A DNA stretch of 42,163 bases from Bradyrhizobium centrolobii (GCF_001641635.1 NZ_LUUB01000062.1:205-42367), one strand, 5' to 3'. Shown: positions 1-7,946, numbered from the stretch's first letter. The notes: generated by a model not told the origin, from the letters alone. A program made the numbers and translations.

Positions 1-115
1 GCATCGCCTTGCGGCTCAGCCGCTTGCGAAGCACGACCGATTCCGATGCATCAACCCCATGCAATTGAAAAATATACTTCGACGTATCCATCCCAATGCG
101 GATAATCTGGCTCAC
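1..115 (-). CDS. IS110-family transposase, N-terminal fragment (runs off window)
   Basis: Only the first 38 codons are in the window; the gene continues past base 1. It starts at a GTG at 115 with the strong ribosome site AAGGGAG about 7 bases upstream. The fragment contains IGMDTSKYIFQLHGVDA, the typical N-terminal motif of IS110/IS1111-family DEDD recombinases, with the first catalytic Asp in GMD. Family knowledge: these enzymes have a RuvC-like catalytic domain and are guided by a structured non-coding RNA from one end of the element. The flank at 190-290 matches half of a chromosomal palindromic repeat, so this is a real insertion and not an isolated gene remnant. I cannot tell whether the rest of the transposase is intact, nor whether it belongs to the IS110 or IS1111 group. 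Confidence 0.85.
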   Translation of the reverse strand, partial: MSQIIRIGMDTSKYIFQLHGVDASESVVLRKRLSRKAM

Positions 116-182
116 GGACGGCTCCCTTGTCTGAGATTTCGACAACCTCATTCTGGCACACTGATGCCGTAGGGGGCCGTCC
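116..182 (-). promoter_or_regulatory. Stem-loop in the transposase leader covering the ribosome site
   Basis: In the transposase sense, GGACGGCCCCCT (182 to 171) can pair with AGGGAGCCGTCC (127 to 116), 11 of 12 positions, enclosing about 43 bases. The second arm contains the ribosome site and ends immediately before the GTG start. Folding would hide the ribosome site. It may be translational control protecting against read-through transcripts, part of a guide (bridge) RNA, or both. The pairing is seen in sequence; the role is inferred. Confidence 0.5.
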
Positions 183-189
183 ACACCAT

Positions 190-290
190 CAACCACAGGG
201 AGTAGTTTGGCGAAGACTCTTTGTTCGGTACTACTATCGTCTGCAATCGATGGATTCCGCGGTATGGGTCCCGGCTTTCGCCGGGACGAC
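190..290. repeat. Family B palindromic repeat, half copy interrupted by the IS
   Basis: This aligns almost base for base with 10676-10776: AACCACAGGG, TTTGGCGAAGA, TTCGGTACT, ATTCCGCGGTATGGG, and the terminal CGCCGGGACGAC. Its other arm should lie beyond the other end of the IS, outside the window. Confidence 0.8.
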
Positions 291-340
291 ACCGAAGGTT
301 TGGTGGATTGCTCCGCTCTAACTAATGGCTGCGGGACGGC

Positions 341-1828
341 TTAGGCCACCAGCGACAGCTTCGGAATGCTCGCGACCACGGATTGGTTGCGGCCGCCGGC
401 CTTGGCTGCGTAGAGCGCCTTGTCGGCGGCGGTCACCAGCACGGACCAGTCCACCCCGGCGGTGGGAACGAGGCTCGCAACGCCGCAGGACACCGTCGAC
501 GCCGCCTGGTCATCGGACCAGCCCTGCACCTTGCCGCGGATCATCTCGGCAACCTTGAACGCGTCGGTGGCCGAGGTGTTCTGCAGCAGCACGGCGAATT
601 CCTCGCCGCCATAGCGCGCGGCGCAGTCGCCGGCGCGGCGCACCGAGTCGGAAATGCAGATCGCGATGCCGACCAGCACCTGGTCGCCGGCCTGATGGCC
701 GAACGTGTCGTTGTAGGCCTTGAAGTGATCGGCATCGATCATCAGCAGCGCGACCGGTGTCTTCTGGCGCATCGCGCGCCGCCATTCCTGATCGATCACG
801 TGATCGAACTTGCGCCGGTTGCGCAGGCCCGTTAGCGCGTCCGTCGTTGCCATCTCCTCGAGCTTGCGCTCGGCCTCGGCGCGCCGGCCGATCTCGCGGG
901 CGAGCACGATGGTCGATCCCAGCGCGAGCACCAGCACCACCGCGCCGATGCGCAGCGCCTCCGTGCGCCACAGCGCAAAGACGATGTTGAGCGGTTTTCC
1001 GGTCACCACGAACAGCGGATTGGTCCCGCCGCTGCGGACGTAAAGGCGCGGTGTTTCGTCGATCGGCCCCTGTCCGGCGAATGAGCCGCCGGCCTTCAGA
1101 TTGTCGGCCTTCCAGTCCCGACGCTCGGAGAGATTCTTGCCGATCACGTCGAGATCGAATGGCCGCCGCATCATGATGGTGCGGTCGCGCTTGAGAACGG
1201 TGATGGTGTCCTCGGGGTCGAGGCTCAGCCGCTCGAACAGCTCGTGGAAGTAGCTGAAGCGGATCGAGCCGGCGACGACTCCCATGAACCCGCCATCGGT
1301 ATCGCTGATGCGCCGGCTCAGCACGATCGAATAGGCGCCGCGAAACAGCATCGGCCGGCTGATGAACAGACCAGCGCCGGGATCGTCGCGATGGACCCTG
1401 AAATAGTCTTCGTCGCCGCGGTTCTCCGGCAGGGGATCGAGCGTGGAGGCGTCGATGATCAGCTTGCCGTCGGTATCGAACACCTGGATGGCGCCGAAAT
1501 GCCTCGCCGTGGTGGCATGGTCGAACAGGATGAGCTGGCGGATCGGCTTCGAGACGGTGCCGATCTCGGGCAGCAGCATGTTGCTGGTGACTGCCTTCAG
1601 CGACAGGTCGTAGATCTCGATGTTGCGGCTGATGTCGGCTTCGATGGTCGTGGCCAGGTTTTCCAGCGTCTGGCGCGCGAGCGCCTCCTCGCCGCGACGC
1701 ATGTCCAGCATCACGTTCACACAAATGGCGGAAAAGCCGATCACCGTCACCACGGACGAGACGATCAGCAGCTTCGCCGAAATCCGCCACGGCCGGCGGG
1801 CCATGACTTCGCGCCACCCAGACAGCAT
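341..1828 (-). CDS. Membrane-anchored diguanylate cyclase with periplasmic sensor domain
   Basis: Makes the second messenger cyclic di-GMP from two GTP. The 495-residue protein has a first membrane segment at about 17-40, a periplasmic region at about 45-285 resembling Cache/PDC sensors, a second membrane segment at 291-311, a short coiled linker, and a GGDEF domain to the end. The active site GGEEF is at 407-411. The inhibitory product site RAGD lies exactly five residues before it, so product inhibition is expected. The ATG at 1828 is chosen because GGGAG sits 6 bases upstream; the frame stays open to 1900 without a better ribosome site. The ligand cannot be predicted. It diverges from the DUF7662 gene. 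Confidence 0.9.
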   Translation of the reverse strand: MLSGWREVMARRPWRISAKLLIVSSVVTVIGFSAICVNVMLDMRRGEEALARQTLENLATTIEADISRNIEIYDLSLKAVTSNMLLPEIGTVSKPIRQLILFDHATTARHFGAIQVFDTDGKLIIDASTLDPLPENRGDEDYFRVHRDDPGAGLFISRPMLFRGAYSIVLSRRISDTDGGFMGVVAGSIRFSYFHELFERLSLDPEDTITVLKRDRTIMMRRPFDLDVIGKNLSERRDWKADNLKAGGSFAGQGPIDETPRLYVRSGGTNPLFVVTGKPLNIVFALWRTEALRIGAVVLVLALGSTIVLAREIGRRAEAERKLEEMATTDALTGLRNRRKFDHVIDQEWRRAMRQKTPVALLMIDADHFKAYNDTFGHQAGDQVLVGIAICISDSVRRAGDCAARYGGEEFAVLLQNTSATDAFKVAEMIRGKVQGWSDDQAASTVSCGVASLVPTAGVDWSVLVTAADKALYAAKAGGRNQSVVASIPKLSLVA

Positions 1829-1970
1829 CGCTTGCTCCCGACAGTAGTGGATGCGCTCGAATTCTTGAGTAGTGTTTAAGCCGCGACGGCGGTGGCGCAA
1901 TGAGTTAAGAATTGGTTTCCGCAGCTGACGTTTTTGCGCAGGGCTTCGGACCAGTGAGGTGAGGACGGCG

Positions 1971-2231
1971 GTGAACGACTACGACGCGTTGCGCGATTAT
2001 CTGATGCGGCAGAAGCAGACGGAATTCGTGCTGAGCTTTGAAGAGATCGAGGAAATCATCGGCGCCGCCCTGCCGCGCGCCGCGCAGCGAGCCTCATGGT
2101 GGGACAGCCTGCGCAGCCCCGACATCCAGATGCCGCAGCGCGAGGCCTGCCTTGCCGCAGGCTTCGTCGCGACGCGGATGCCTGACGGCCAGAGCGTGCG
2201 GTTCAGGAAGCAGAAGAGCGAGCGGCGGTAA
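1971..2231 (+). CDS. Small DUF7662-type protein
   Basis: An 86-residue soluble protein containing YDALRDYLMRQ near the start, then a segment rich in Glu and Ile (FEEIEEIIG), WWDS, and a C-terminal REACLAAGF. This layout matches the DUF7662 family as I know it, whose function is not established. I favour the GTG at 1971 because GAGG lies 6 bases upstream; an in-frame GTG at 1959 is possible. It is transcribed away from the diguanylate cyclase and followed by a family A repeat. I have no functional assignment. Confidence 0.7.
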   Translation: MNDYDALRDYLMRQKQTEFVLSFEEIEEIIGAALPRAAQRASWWDSLRSPDIQMPQREACLAAGFVATRMPDGQSVRFRKQKSERR

Positions 2232-2263
2232 GGCTAAACGGCGAGATATCGATCGTCGCGGTC

Positions 2264-2343
2264 GTCATTCCGGGGCGATGCGAGGCATCGAACCCGGAAT
2301 CTCGAGATTCCGGGTTCGCCTCTTCGAGGCGCCCCGGAATGAC
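2264..2343. repeat. Family A palindromic repeat
   Basis: Outer arms GTCATTCCGGGGC and GCCCCGGAATGAC are inverted, with inner inverted AACCCGGAATCTCGAGATTCCGGGTT-type arms meeting at CTCGAG. It lies in the spacer between convergent genes. Sister copies are at 6903, 7947, 11260, 18663 and 22853. Confidence 0.85.
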
Positions 2344-2406
2344 GATAATCTCATCGGTATCGAGCGCTCCGGACAGCGCGGTGCGCTGTCCGGACGACGG
2401 ATGTAG

Positions 2407-5283
2407 TTAGCTCGCCGCTTCCAGCCGCACTTCGGTGAGCAGGCGCATCGCGGCGTCGGCGTCCATCGGCTCGCCGAACGCAAAACCCTGCGCGTATTCG
2501 CAGCCCATCTGGTAGAGCTCGACGGCGTCCGAATCGGTCTCGGCGCCTTCCGCCACCACGTCCATGCCGAGATCGTGCGCGAGCGCGATGATCGACTTCA
2601 GGATCACCGGGCGCGTGCCGCGGCTGGTGGTGCGCACGAATGACTGGTCGATCTTGATGGTGTCGAACGGGAAGCGCTGGAGATAGGCGAGCGAGGAGTG
2701 ACCGGTGCCGAAATCGTCGAGCGAGAGACCGGTGCCGAGCTCGCGGATCCGCGTCAGCATCTGCGCCGCGTGCTCCGGATTCTCCATCACCAGCGATTCC
2801 GTCAATTCCAACTTGAGCGTGCCGCGCGCGACCGAGGAGCGCGACAGTACGGTGCGGATGTCGTGGATGAGATCGTGGCGCAGCAGTTGCCGCGAGGAGA
2901 CATTGACGCTGGCGAAGATCGGATCGCGCGAGCGCATCGCTCGCTGCCAGACCGAAAGCTGCTTTGCGGTCTGGTCGAGCACGAACATGCCGAGGTCGAC
3001 GATCAGGCCGGTCTCTTCCGCGATGGAGATGAACTCCGAGGGCGACATGCGCCCGAGCTTGGGATGGTCCCAGCGCGACAGCGCCTCGAAGCCCGCGATC
3101 GAACGGTCCTCCAGCCGCACGATCGGCTGGTAGAGGATCGTGATCTCCTGGCGCTCGATGGCGCGGCGCAGCTCGCTTTCCAGCGTCAGCCGGTCGGTCT
3201 TGCGGGCGCGCATCGCCGGCTTGTAGACGTCGATGCGGTCGCCGCCGATGCGCTTGGAATGATACATCGCCAGCTCGGCGTCCTTGATGATCTCATCCGT
3301 GAGCTGGGTCTGGGGATCAGAAAGCGCGAGGCCGATCGAAGCGGTCAGGAATATCTCGCGGTCGTTGAAGGCGATCGGCGCGCGGATCGTCTTGCGGATG
3401 GTCTCGGCGAAGGCGGTGATGCGGGCGGGGTCCTGCTCCGAGAGCAGGATCAGGCCGAACTGGTCGCCGGCAAGCCGCGCCAGCGTATCCTGCGGCTTCA
3501 GGATGCGGGTGAGGCGGCGGGCGAGCGTCAGCAGGATGGAATCGCCGACCGCGATGCCGACGGAATCGTTGACCTGCTTGAAGCGGTCGAGGTCGATCAC
3601 CATCAGCGTCGGCCGCAGCGCCGGCATGGTCTTGGCGAAATTGGCGACTGCGCCGAGCCGGTCCATGAACAGTTTTCGGTTGGGCAGGCCGGTCAGATTG
3701 TCATGGACGGAGTCGTGCAGCAGGCGCTCCTCGGCGTTGCGCAGCTCCGTGACGTCGGTGAGGGTGCCGACCACGCGCGACACTTCGCCGTCCGATCCGA
3801 CCACGGGGCGCGCCTTCAGGGCGAACCACATGAAATGACCGTCCGGCGTGCGCAGGCGGAAGTCCTGCACCAGGCGGCCGCGGCGCTGGTCGAGCACGCT
3901 GTCGAGCGCGGCACGGAAACGGTCCTGGTCGAGCGGATGCAGCACCTCGAGCCAGGACGCGGCCGGCCCTTCCAGCGTGCCGCGCTTCAGGCCGAGCAGG
4001 GCTTCGGTCTCGGGACTGGTGAAAACCTTGTCGGCGGAGACATCCCAGTCCCAGATCAGGTCGCCGGAGCCGGCGAGCGCGAGCGCCCGCCGCTCGATGT
4101 CGGAGACGACGCCGGTGGTCGCGCCGCCGCCGGCAAAGGCATGCTGCATGACCGTAAATCCGATCAGCATCACGATCAGCACGAGGCCGCCGAGCAGCGC
4201 GGGGCCGACGATGTCGTTGGTGACGGAACCCGCGACCGTCATGCCGGCCGCGACCACCCAGACCACGAGCAGGAACCAGGTCGGGATCAGCAGCACCGCG
4301 CGGTCGAAGCCGTGAGTCGAGAGATAGACGATCAGCGCAAAGCCGGCGAAGGCGATCAGCACCAGCGACATGCGCGCGATGCCGGAGGCGACGGCCGGAT
4401 CGAACAAAGCGAGCGCGACCAGTGAGCCGAGGAAGGCGAGCCAGCCCACCGTGATGTGCGAGTAGCGCACATGCCAGCGGCTCAAATTGAGATAGGCAAA
4501 CAGGAACACGAGCAGCGTTGCCGCGAGGATCGCCTCGCCCGCCGCGCGCCAGATGCGCTCGGCGTTGTTCGACATGTCGAGCACCTTGCCCCAGAAGCCG
4601 AAATCGACGCCGATATAGACCAGCACCGCCCAGGCCAGCGCTGCGGCCGCCGGGAACATCATGCTGCCCTTCACCACGAACAGGATGGTGAGAACGAGAG
4701 CCAGGAGCCCCGAAATGCCGATCACGATGCCCTGGTACAGCGTGAACGAGTTGACCTTGTCCTTGTAGGCCTCCGGCTCCCACAGATAGAGCTGCGGCAG
4801 CTTGTCGGTTCGCAGTTCGGCGACGAAGGTGACGACGGCGCCGGGATCGAGGGTGATGCGGAACACGTCCGCGGTTGCGCTCTCCTGGCGTTCGGGCCGG
4901 TCACCGACCGAAGGCGTGATGGTCGCGATGCGCGACAGGCCGAGGTCAGGCCACAGCAGGCCTGACGACACGATGCGATAATGCGGAGCGACGATCAGGC
5001 GGTCGAGCTGGTCGTCAGTGTTGTTGGCGAGCGCGAACACCACCCAGTTCTGACCGCCTTCGCGGGCGCGCACCTCGATGCGGCGGACGATGCCGTCGGT
5101 GCCGGGCGCGGTGGAGACCTGGATGCGGTCGCTATCGCTGCGCTGATGCTCGAGGACGGCGGTGAGGTCAATCGCGGGCGCGTCGCTGCGGACGCTGACG
5201 GCGTCAAGCGCGCGTGCTTGGGACGCGGCGACAAGAATCATGAAGCCCAGCGCTATGGGCGCGAGGCACCTGATCAGACGCAA
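2407..5283 (-). CDS. Membrane PAS-GGDEF-EAL protein, probable c-di-GMP phosphodiesterase
   Basis: Numbering from the TTG at 5283 (958 residues): signal peptide 1-25 (cleavage after ARA), extracytoplasmic domain to about 180, a block of about seven membrane helices at 185-385 like 7TM sensor modules, a PAS domain at about 400-520, GGDEF at 525-690 and EAL at 700-945. The GGDEF signature is AGDQF (605-609), so cyclase activity is unlikely; it may bind GTP as a regulatory domain. The EAL site looks complete: EAL 733-735, NVSSRQ, LELTES, DDFGTG 856-861, IKID and EGAE. Net activity is probably c-di-GMP breakdown. The TTG start has GGAG 8 bases upstream and a signal peptide directly after it. A GTG at 5355 would add 24 residues but lacks a ribosome site. 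Confidence 0.9.
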   Translation of the reverse strand: MRLIRCLAPIALGFMILVAASQARALDAVSVRSDAPAIDLTAVLEHQRSDSDRIQVSTAPGTDGIVRRIEVRAREGGQNWVVFALANNTDDQLDRLIVAPHYRIVSSGLLWPDLGLSRIATITPSVGDRPERQESATADVFRITLDPGAVVTFVAELRTDKLPQLYLWEPEAYKDKVNSFTLYQGIVIGISGLLALVLTILFVVKGSMMFPAAAALAWAVLVYIGVDFGFWGKVLDMSNNAERIWRAAGEAILAATLLVFLFAYLNLSRWHVRYSHITVGWLAFLGSLVALALFDPAVASGIARMSLVLIAFAGFALIVYLSTHGFDRAVLLIPTWFLLVVWVVAAGMTVAGSVTNDIVGPALLGGLVLIVMLIGFTVMQHAFAGGGATTGVVSDIERRALALAGSGDLIWDWDVSADKVFTSPETEALLGLKRGTLEGPAASWLEVLHPLDQDRFRAALDSVLDQRRGRLVQDFRLRTPDGHFMWFALKARPVVGSDGEVSRVVGTLTDVTELRNAEERLLHDSVHDNLTGLPNRKLFMDRLGAVANFAKTMPALRPTLMVIDLDRFKQVNDSVGIAVGDSILLTLARRLTRILKPQDTLARLAGDQFGLILLSEQDPARITAFAETIRKTIRAPIAFNDREIFLTASIGLALSDPQTQLTDEIIKDAELAMYHSKRIGGDRIDVYKPAMRARKTDRLTLESELRRAIERQEITILYQPIVRLEDRSIAGFEALSRWDHPKLGRMSPSEFISIAEETGLIVDLGMFVLDQTAKQLSVWQRAMRSRDPIFASVNVSSRQLLRHDLIHDIRTVLSRSSVARGTLKLELTESLVMENPEHAAQMLTRIRELGTGLSLDDFGTGHSSLAYLQRFPFDTIKIDQSFVRTTSRGTRPVILKSIIALAHDLGMDVVAEGAETDSDAVELYQMGCEYAQGFAFGEPMDADAAMRLLTEVRLEAAS

Positions 5284-5422
5284 GGTCAGTTCTCCGCGTT
5301 CGACGAAACTCTTCAGTGCAAGGCATTTTCCGAACGGAACGAGATGGTTCGGCACGTCGCGATAGATGCCACGAAAGCGAGGAAAATCAAAGGGTTTCCA
5401 CCTTGCTTAGTGGGCCAGTGAA

Positions 5423-6421
5423 CTAGACCTCCAACACAATTTTGCCAATATGTGCGCTCGTCTCCATCCGCCGGTGCGCGTCGGCAGCCTTTTCCAGCGG
5501 GAAAGTGCTGTCCATCAGCGGCTTGATGCGGCCTTCGCGCAGAAGGGGCATTACCTTCGCCTCGATCGCGGCGACCATCGCTGCCTTGTCCGCATTACTA
5601 CGGGGGCGCAGCGTCGAGCCGGTATGCGTCAGGCGCTTGACCATCACCTTTGCGATGTTGACGTTGACCTTGGGGCCGTTGAGGGTTGCGATCTGCACGA
5701 TGCGGCCGTCGACCGCGGCGGCATCATAGTTGCGGTCGACATAGTCGCCGGCGACCATGTCGAGGATCAGGTTGGCGCCGGCATTGCTGGTCTCCGCCTT
5801 GACGACGGCGACGAAATCCTCGGTCTTGTAGTTGATGGCGCGGTCCGCGCCGAGCTTGAGGCAGGCATCGATCTTGTCCTGCGAGCCGACGGTGACGATC
5901 ACCCTTGCCCCGAACGCCTTGGCGAGCTGAATCGCCATGGTGCCGATGCCCGAGGAGCCGCCATGGATCAGCAGCGTCTCGCCGCCCTTCAGGCCGCCGC
6001 GCTCGAACACGTTGTGCCAGACCGTCATCAAGGTTTCCGGCAGCGCGCCGGCTTCCTTGATCGACAGCGCCGGCGGCGCCGTCATGGCCTGGGCATCCTG
6101 GGCGATGCAGTACTGCGCATAGCCGCCGCCGGCGACGAGCGACATCACCTTGTCGCCGATCTTGTGCCGCTTGGCGTTGCTGCCGACCGCCACCACTTCG
6201 CCGGCGACCTCGAGCCCCGGCAGGTCGCTGGCGCCGGGCGGCGGCGGGTAGGACCCGGAGCGCTGTGCCACGTCGGGGCGGTTGACGCCCGCGGCCTGCA
6301 CCTTGATCAGGATCTCGTCGGGACCGGGCTGGGGCAGCGCCCGTTGCTCCGGCACCAGCACCTCCGGACCGCCGGGTTTGGAGATGGCGACCACGGTCAT
6401 TTGCGCGGGCAGCTTTTCCAT
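5423..6421 (-). CDS. NAD(P)H:quinone oxidoreductase, PIG3/zeta-crystallin type
   Basis: A zinc-independent medium-chain dehydrogenase/reductase of 332 residues that would use NAD(P)H to reduce quinones or related electrophiles in the cytosol. Visible features are the N-terminal GroES-like fold (AAGVNRPDVAQRSGSYPPPPG, LPGLEVAGEV) and the Rossmann motif GGSSGIGTMAIQLAKAFGA. The C terminus (FPLEKAADAHRRMETSAHIGKIVL) is standard for the PIG3 subfamily. No zinc-ligand cysteine cluster is present. The ATG at 6421 has GAGGA 7 bases upstream and is preferred over an in-frame ATG at 6463. It diverges from the DUF1192 gene, so the two share the 6422-6536 control region. Substrate is unknown. Confidence 0.9.
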   Translation of the reverse strand: MEKLPAQMTVVAISKPGGPEVLVPEQRALPQPGPDEILIKVQAAGVNRPDVAQRSGSYPPPPGASDLPGLEVAGEVVAVGSNAKRHKIGDKVMSLVAGGGYAQYCIAQDAQAMTAPPALSIKEAGALPETLMTVWHNVFERGGLKGGETLLIHGGSSGIGTMAIQLAKAFGARVIVTVGSQDKIDACLKLGADRAINYKTEDFVAVVKAETSNAGANLILDMVAGDYVDRNYDAAAVDGRIVQIATLNGPKVNVNIAKVMVKRLTHTGSTLRPRSNADKAAMVAAIEAKVMPLLREGRIKPLMDSTFPLEKAADAHRRMETSAHIGKIVLEV

Positions 6422-6536
6422 GATTTGTCCTCGAGCAAGGGTGCGAGATGGAATGAGGGCCATTGATTAGCTAGCGCGGTCCACGCTGGCAACCGTCTCA
6501 GCCTCGTTTGGCCGCGCGAAAGCAGGAGGAACGACA

Positions 6537-6728
6537 ATGCCGATGGAAGACGACGACAAGCCTCGCAAGAAGGTCAGTCATGAGATCGGACAGGACCTCT
6601 CACTGTTGTCGGTGGAGGAGCTGACGGAGCGCGTCGCGCTGCTGAAGACAGAGATCGTGAGGTTAGAGGAAGCCGCCACCAAGAAGCGCGCCTCGCGCGA
6701 TGCGGCGGACAGCTTCTTCAAGTCGTAG
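6537..6728 (+). CDS. DUF1192 family small protein
   Basis: A 63-residue acidic and helical protein. The core SVEELTERVALLKTEIVRLE looks like a short amphipathic coiled coil. The length, position and the pattern LSLLSVEEL...RLE..KK.ASR.AAD.FF match DUF1192, a small family common in Rhizobiales with no established function. An excellent ribosome site (GGAGG, 7 bases upstream) supports the ATG at 6537. It is followed by repeats and lies upstream of the small-RNA candidate. Confidence 0.85.
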   Translation: MPMEDDDKPRKKVSHEIGQDLSLLSVEELTERVALLKTEIVRLEEAATKKRASRDAADSFFKS

Positions 6729-6765
6729 CGCCCGACGCCGGAACGGGGCTGGCCCCATACCATAG

Positions 6766-6875
6766 TCCTCATCCTGGGGAGACCGCGCAGCGGTCGTCTC
6801 GAAGGATGGTCGCGGGTGAGAGCGGGGCCTTTCATGGTTCGAGACGCGCGCGATGTGCGCTCCTCACCATGAGGG
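6766..6875. repeat. Family G palindromic repeat
   Basis: Two consecutive hairpins. The first pairs CATCCT..GAGACCGC with GCGGTC.TCTC..AGGATG; the second pairs CATGGT..GCGC with GCGC..ACCATG, ending in CACCATGAGG. It is the only copy of this type in the window; I recognise it as a type common in Bradyrhizobium intergenic regions. Confidence 0.6.
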
Positions 6876-6902
6876 GCAAACACGACGCCGAACTTTTCCC
6901 GC

Positions 6903-7046
6903 GTCATTCCGGGGCGGCGCGCCAGCGCCGAGCCCGGAATCCATAACCACAGACCTTTGAGAGGGGCAGGCTGATAGAGCCGGGCCATTCCATCCGCTCG
7001 TGGCAATGGATTCCGGGCTCGCGACTTTGTCGCGCCCCGGAATGAC
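6903..7046. repeat. Family A palindromic repeat, long form
   Basis: Outer arms GTCATTCCGGGGC and GCCCCGGAATGAC, inner arms GCCCGGAATCCAT and ATGGATTCCGGGC, with about 50 bases between the inner arms. It directly follows the family G repeat. Confidence 0.85.
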
Positions 7047-7131
7047 GAGAGGAGGACGTTAAAGAACCGGCGCCGCGAGTTCGCTCGGCCAATGACCGAC
7101 ATGGCTAACGAACCCTCAAAAAATTCGTTCG

Positions 7132-7160
7132 TTTACGGTCGATTAAGCTTTCGGGTTTAT
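7132..7160 (+). promoter_or_regulatory. Possible promoter for the small-RNA candidate
   Basis: TTTACG (7132-7137) and GTTTAT (7155-7160) are separated by 17 bases, and would place a start near 7166. Both boxes are only moderate matches to the housekeeping consensus. The call depends mainly on the structured segment and terminator that follow. Confidence 0.25.
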
Positions 7161-7165
7161 GACTG

Positions 7166-7266
7166 GAACTGTCCTCGTTTGGACACCGAGTGGCTCCTGT
7201 CCACTCTGTTTGACGCCTCCCTGTTATCAACTTTCAAAGCCGCCGGTCTCCGGCGGCTCTTTTTTG
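7166..7266 (+). ncRNA. Candidate trans-acting small RNA with anti-Shine-Dalgarno loop
   Basis: About 100 bases with no convincing reading frame. In order: hairpin TGTCC/GGACA (7170-7185), hairpin GAGTGG-CTCCTGT-CCACTC (7188-7206) whose loop exposes CUCCU, an unpaired stretch containing GCCTCCC (7215-7221), and a perfect terminator hairpin with a T run. This is the usual layout of bacterial regulatory small RNAs that block ribosome sites. The structures are seen directly; transcription and targets are inferred. The 5' end is approximate. It could instead be a long leader or an orphan terminator. Confidence 0.45.
7238..7266 (+). terminator. Strong intrinsic terminator
   Basis: A perfect 9-bp stem AGCCGCCGG / CCGGCGGCT with a TCT loop, followed by CTTTTTTG. 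It points along the plus strand. The nearest upstream plus-strand gene ends at 6728, with two repeats in between, so it more likely ends an independent transcript than the DUF1192 message. Confidence 0.8.
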
Positions 7267-7420
7267 TTTTGCGTCTAGTGGCGGTTGCATTCCGAGGATT
7301 GACCCGCGGAAACCATATCGGCGCTTGCCGCTGGACTCCGCGCCTCGCCCGCGCAATGATTTGTTCATCATAAGCCGGCGTCAAAGCCGGGCGGTAACAG
7401 TTGCGTAAGGGGCGTTAATC

Positions 7421-7930
7421 ATGGAACGTTTGCAGGCCGACGGCGCTCTCGTTCAACTCAGCGAGCGATTCACCAATTCTGCGGCGTTCGGCGCCCTGTT
7501 CCGGGAGGGCATGGACCTCGTCGAAGAGACCGCCGCCTATCTCGACGGTGCCGGCCGCGCTGAGGCCAAGGCGCTCGATCGTGCCGTCAGCCTCACCTAC
7601 GCGACCGAGAGCATGCGTCTCACCACCCGCCTGATGCAGCTCGCCTCATGGCTGCTCCTGCATCGCGCGGTCAAGGAAGGCGAGATGACGCTGAGCCAGG
7701 CCAACCGCGAGAAGACCAAGGTCAAGCTCAGCGCCGCCGATCCCGGCCCCGCCGACACCATCGAGAAGCTGCCGTCGCAGCTGCAGGACCTGATCCATCG
7801 CTCGATGAGCCTCCAGGCGCGCGTTCGCCGCCTCGACACCACCATCCACACACCGCCGACCGATCGCACCGCGATCGGCAACCCGCTGGTGCCGCACCTC
7901 AACGCGCTGAAGGCCGCGTTCGAGCGGTAA
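7421..7930 (+). CDS. rcdA: RcdA-like protein (DUF1465), cell-cycle proteolysis adaptor
   Basis: A 169-residue, mostly helical soluble protein. The N-terminal FTNSAAFGALFREGMDLVEETAAYLDG and the central helices (TTRLMQLASWLLLHRAVKEGEM) match DUF1465, the family of Caulobacter RcdA. Family knowledge: RcdA works with CpdR and PopA as an adaptor that helps ClpXP degrade CtrA and other substrates at the cell pole. The C-terminal tail (about 148-169) looks disordered, as in RcdA. Whether it acts on CtrA here is inferred. It ends in a terminator shared with the convergent rpmE. Confidence 0.85.
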   Translation: MERLQADGALVQLSERFTNSAAFGALFREGMDLVEETAAYLDGAGRAEAKALDRAVSLTYATESMRLTTRLMQLASWLLLHRAVKEGEMTLSQANREKTKVKLSAADPGPADTIEKLPSQLQDLIHRSMSLQARVRRLDTTIHTPPTDRTAIGNPLVPHLNALKAAFER

Positions 7931-7946
7931 GTTCTCAGCAACAACC

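Larger units (their letters stand above)
1..189 (-). mobile_element. IS110-family insertion sequence, one end
   Basis: The element spans the transposase fragment and about 70 bases of leader. Its end is placed at about 186-190, because from there rightwards the sequence aligns with the interior of the intact family B repeat at 10650-10776 (shared AACCACAGGG and TTTGGCGAAGA). To the left of that point there is no similarity. The other end lies beyond base 1. The exact junction is uncertain by a few bases, because CCAT occurs on both sides. Confidence 0.7.

Noticed and set aside
2698..4425. Long open frame on the plus strand opposite the GGDEF-EAL gene
   Set aside because: It is a shadow caused by high GC codon use. 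Its product is rich in Arg, His, Asp and Gly without domain-like order, and the minus-strand frame has unmistakable EAL motifs.
7382..7420. CtrA box in the rcdA promoter
   Set aside because: Only isolated TTAA-like sequences are present; no TTAA-N7-TTAA spacing was found.
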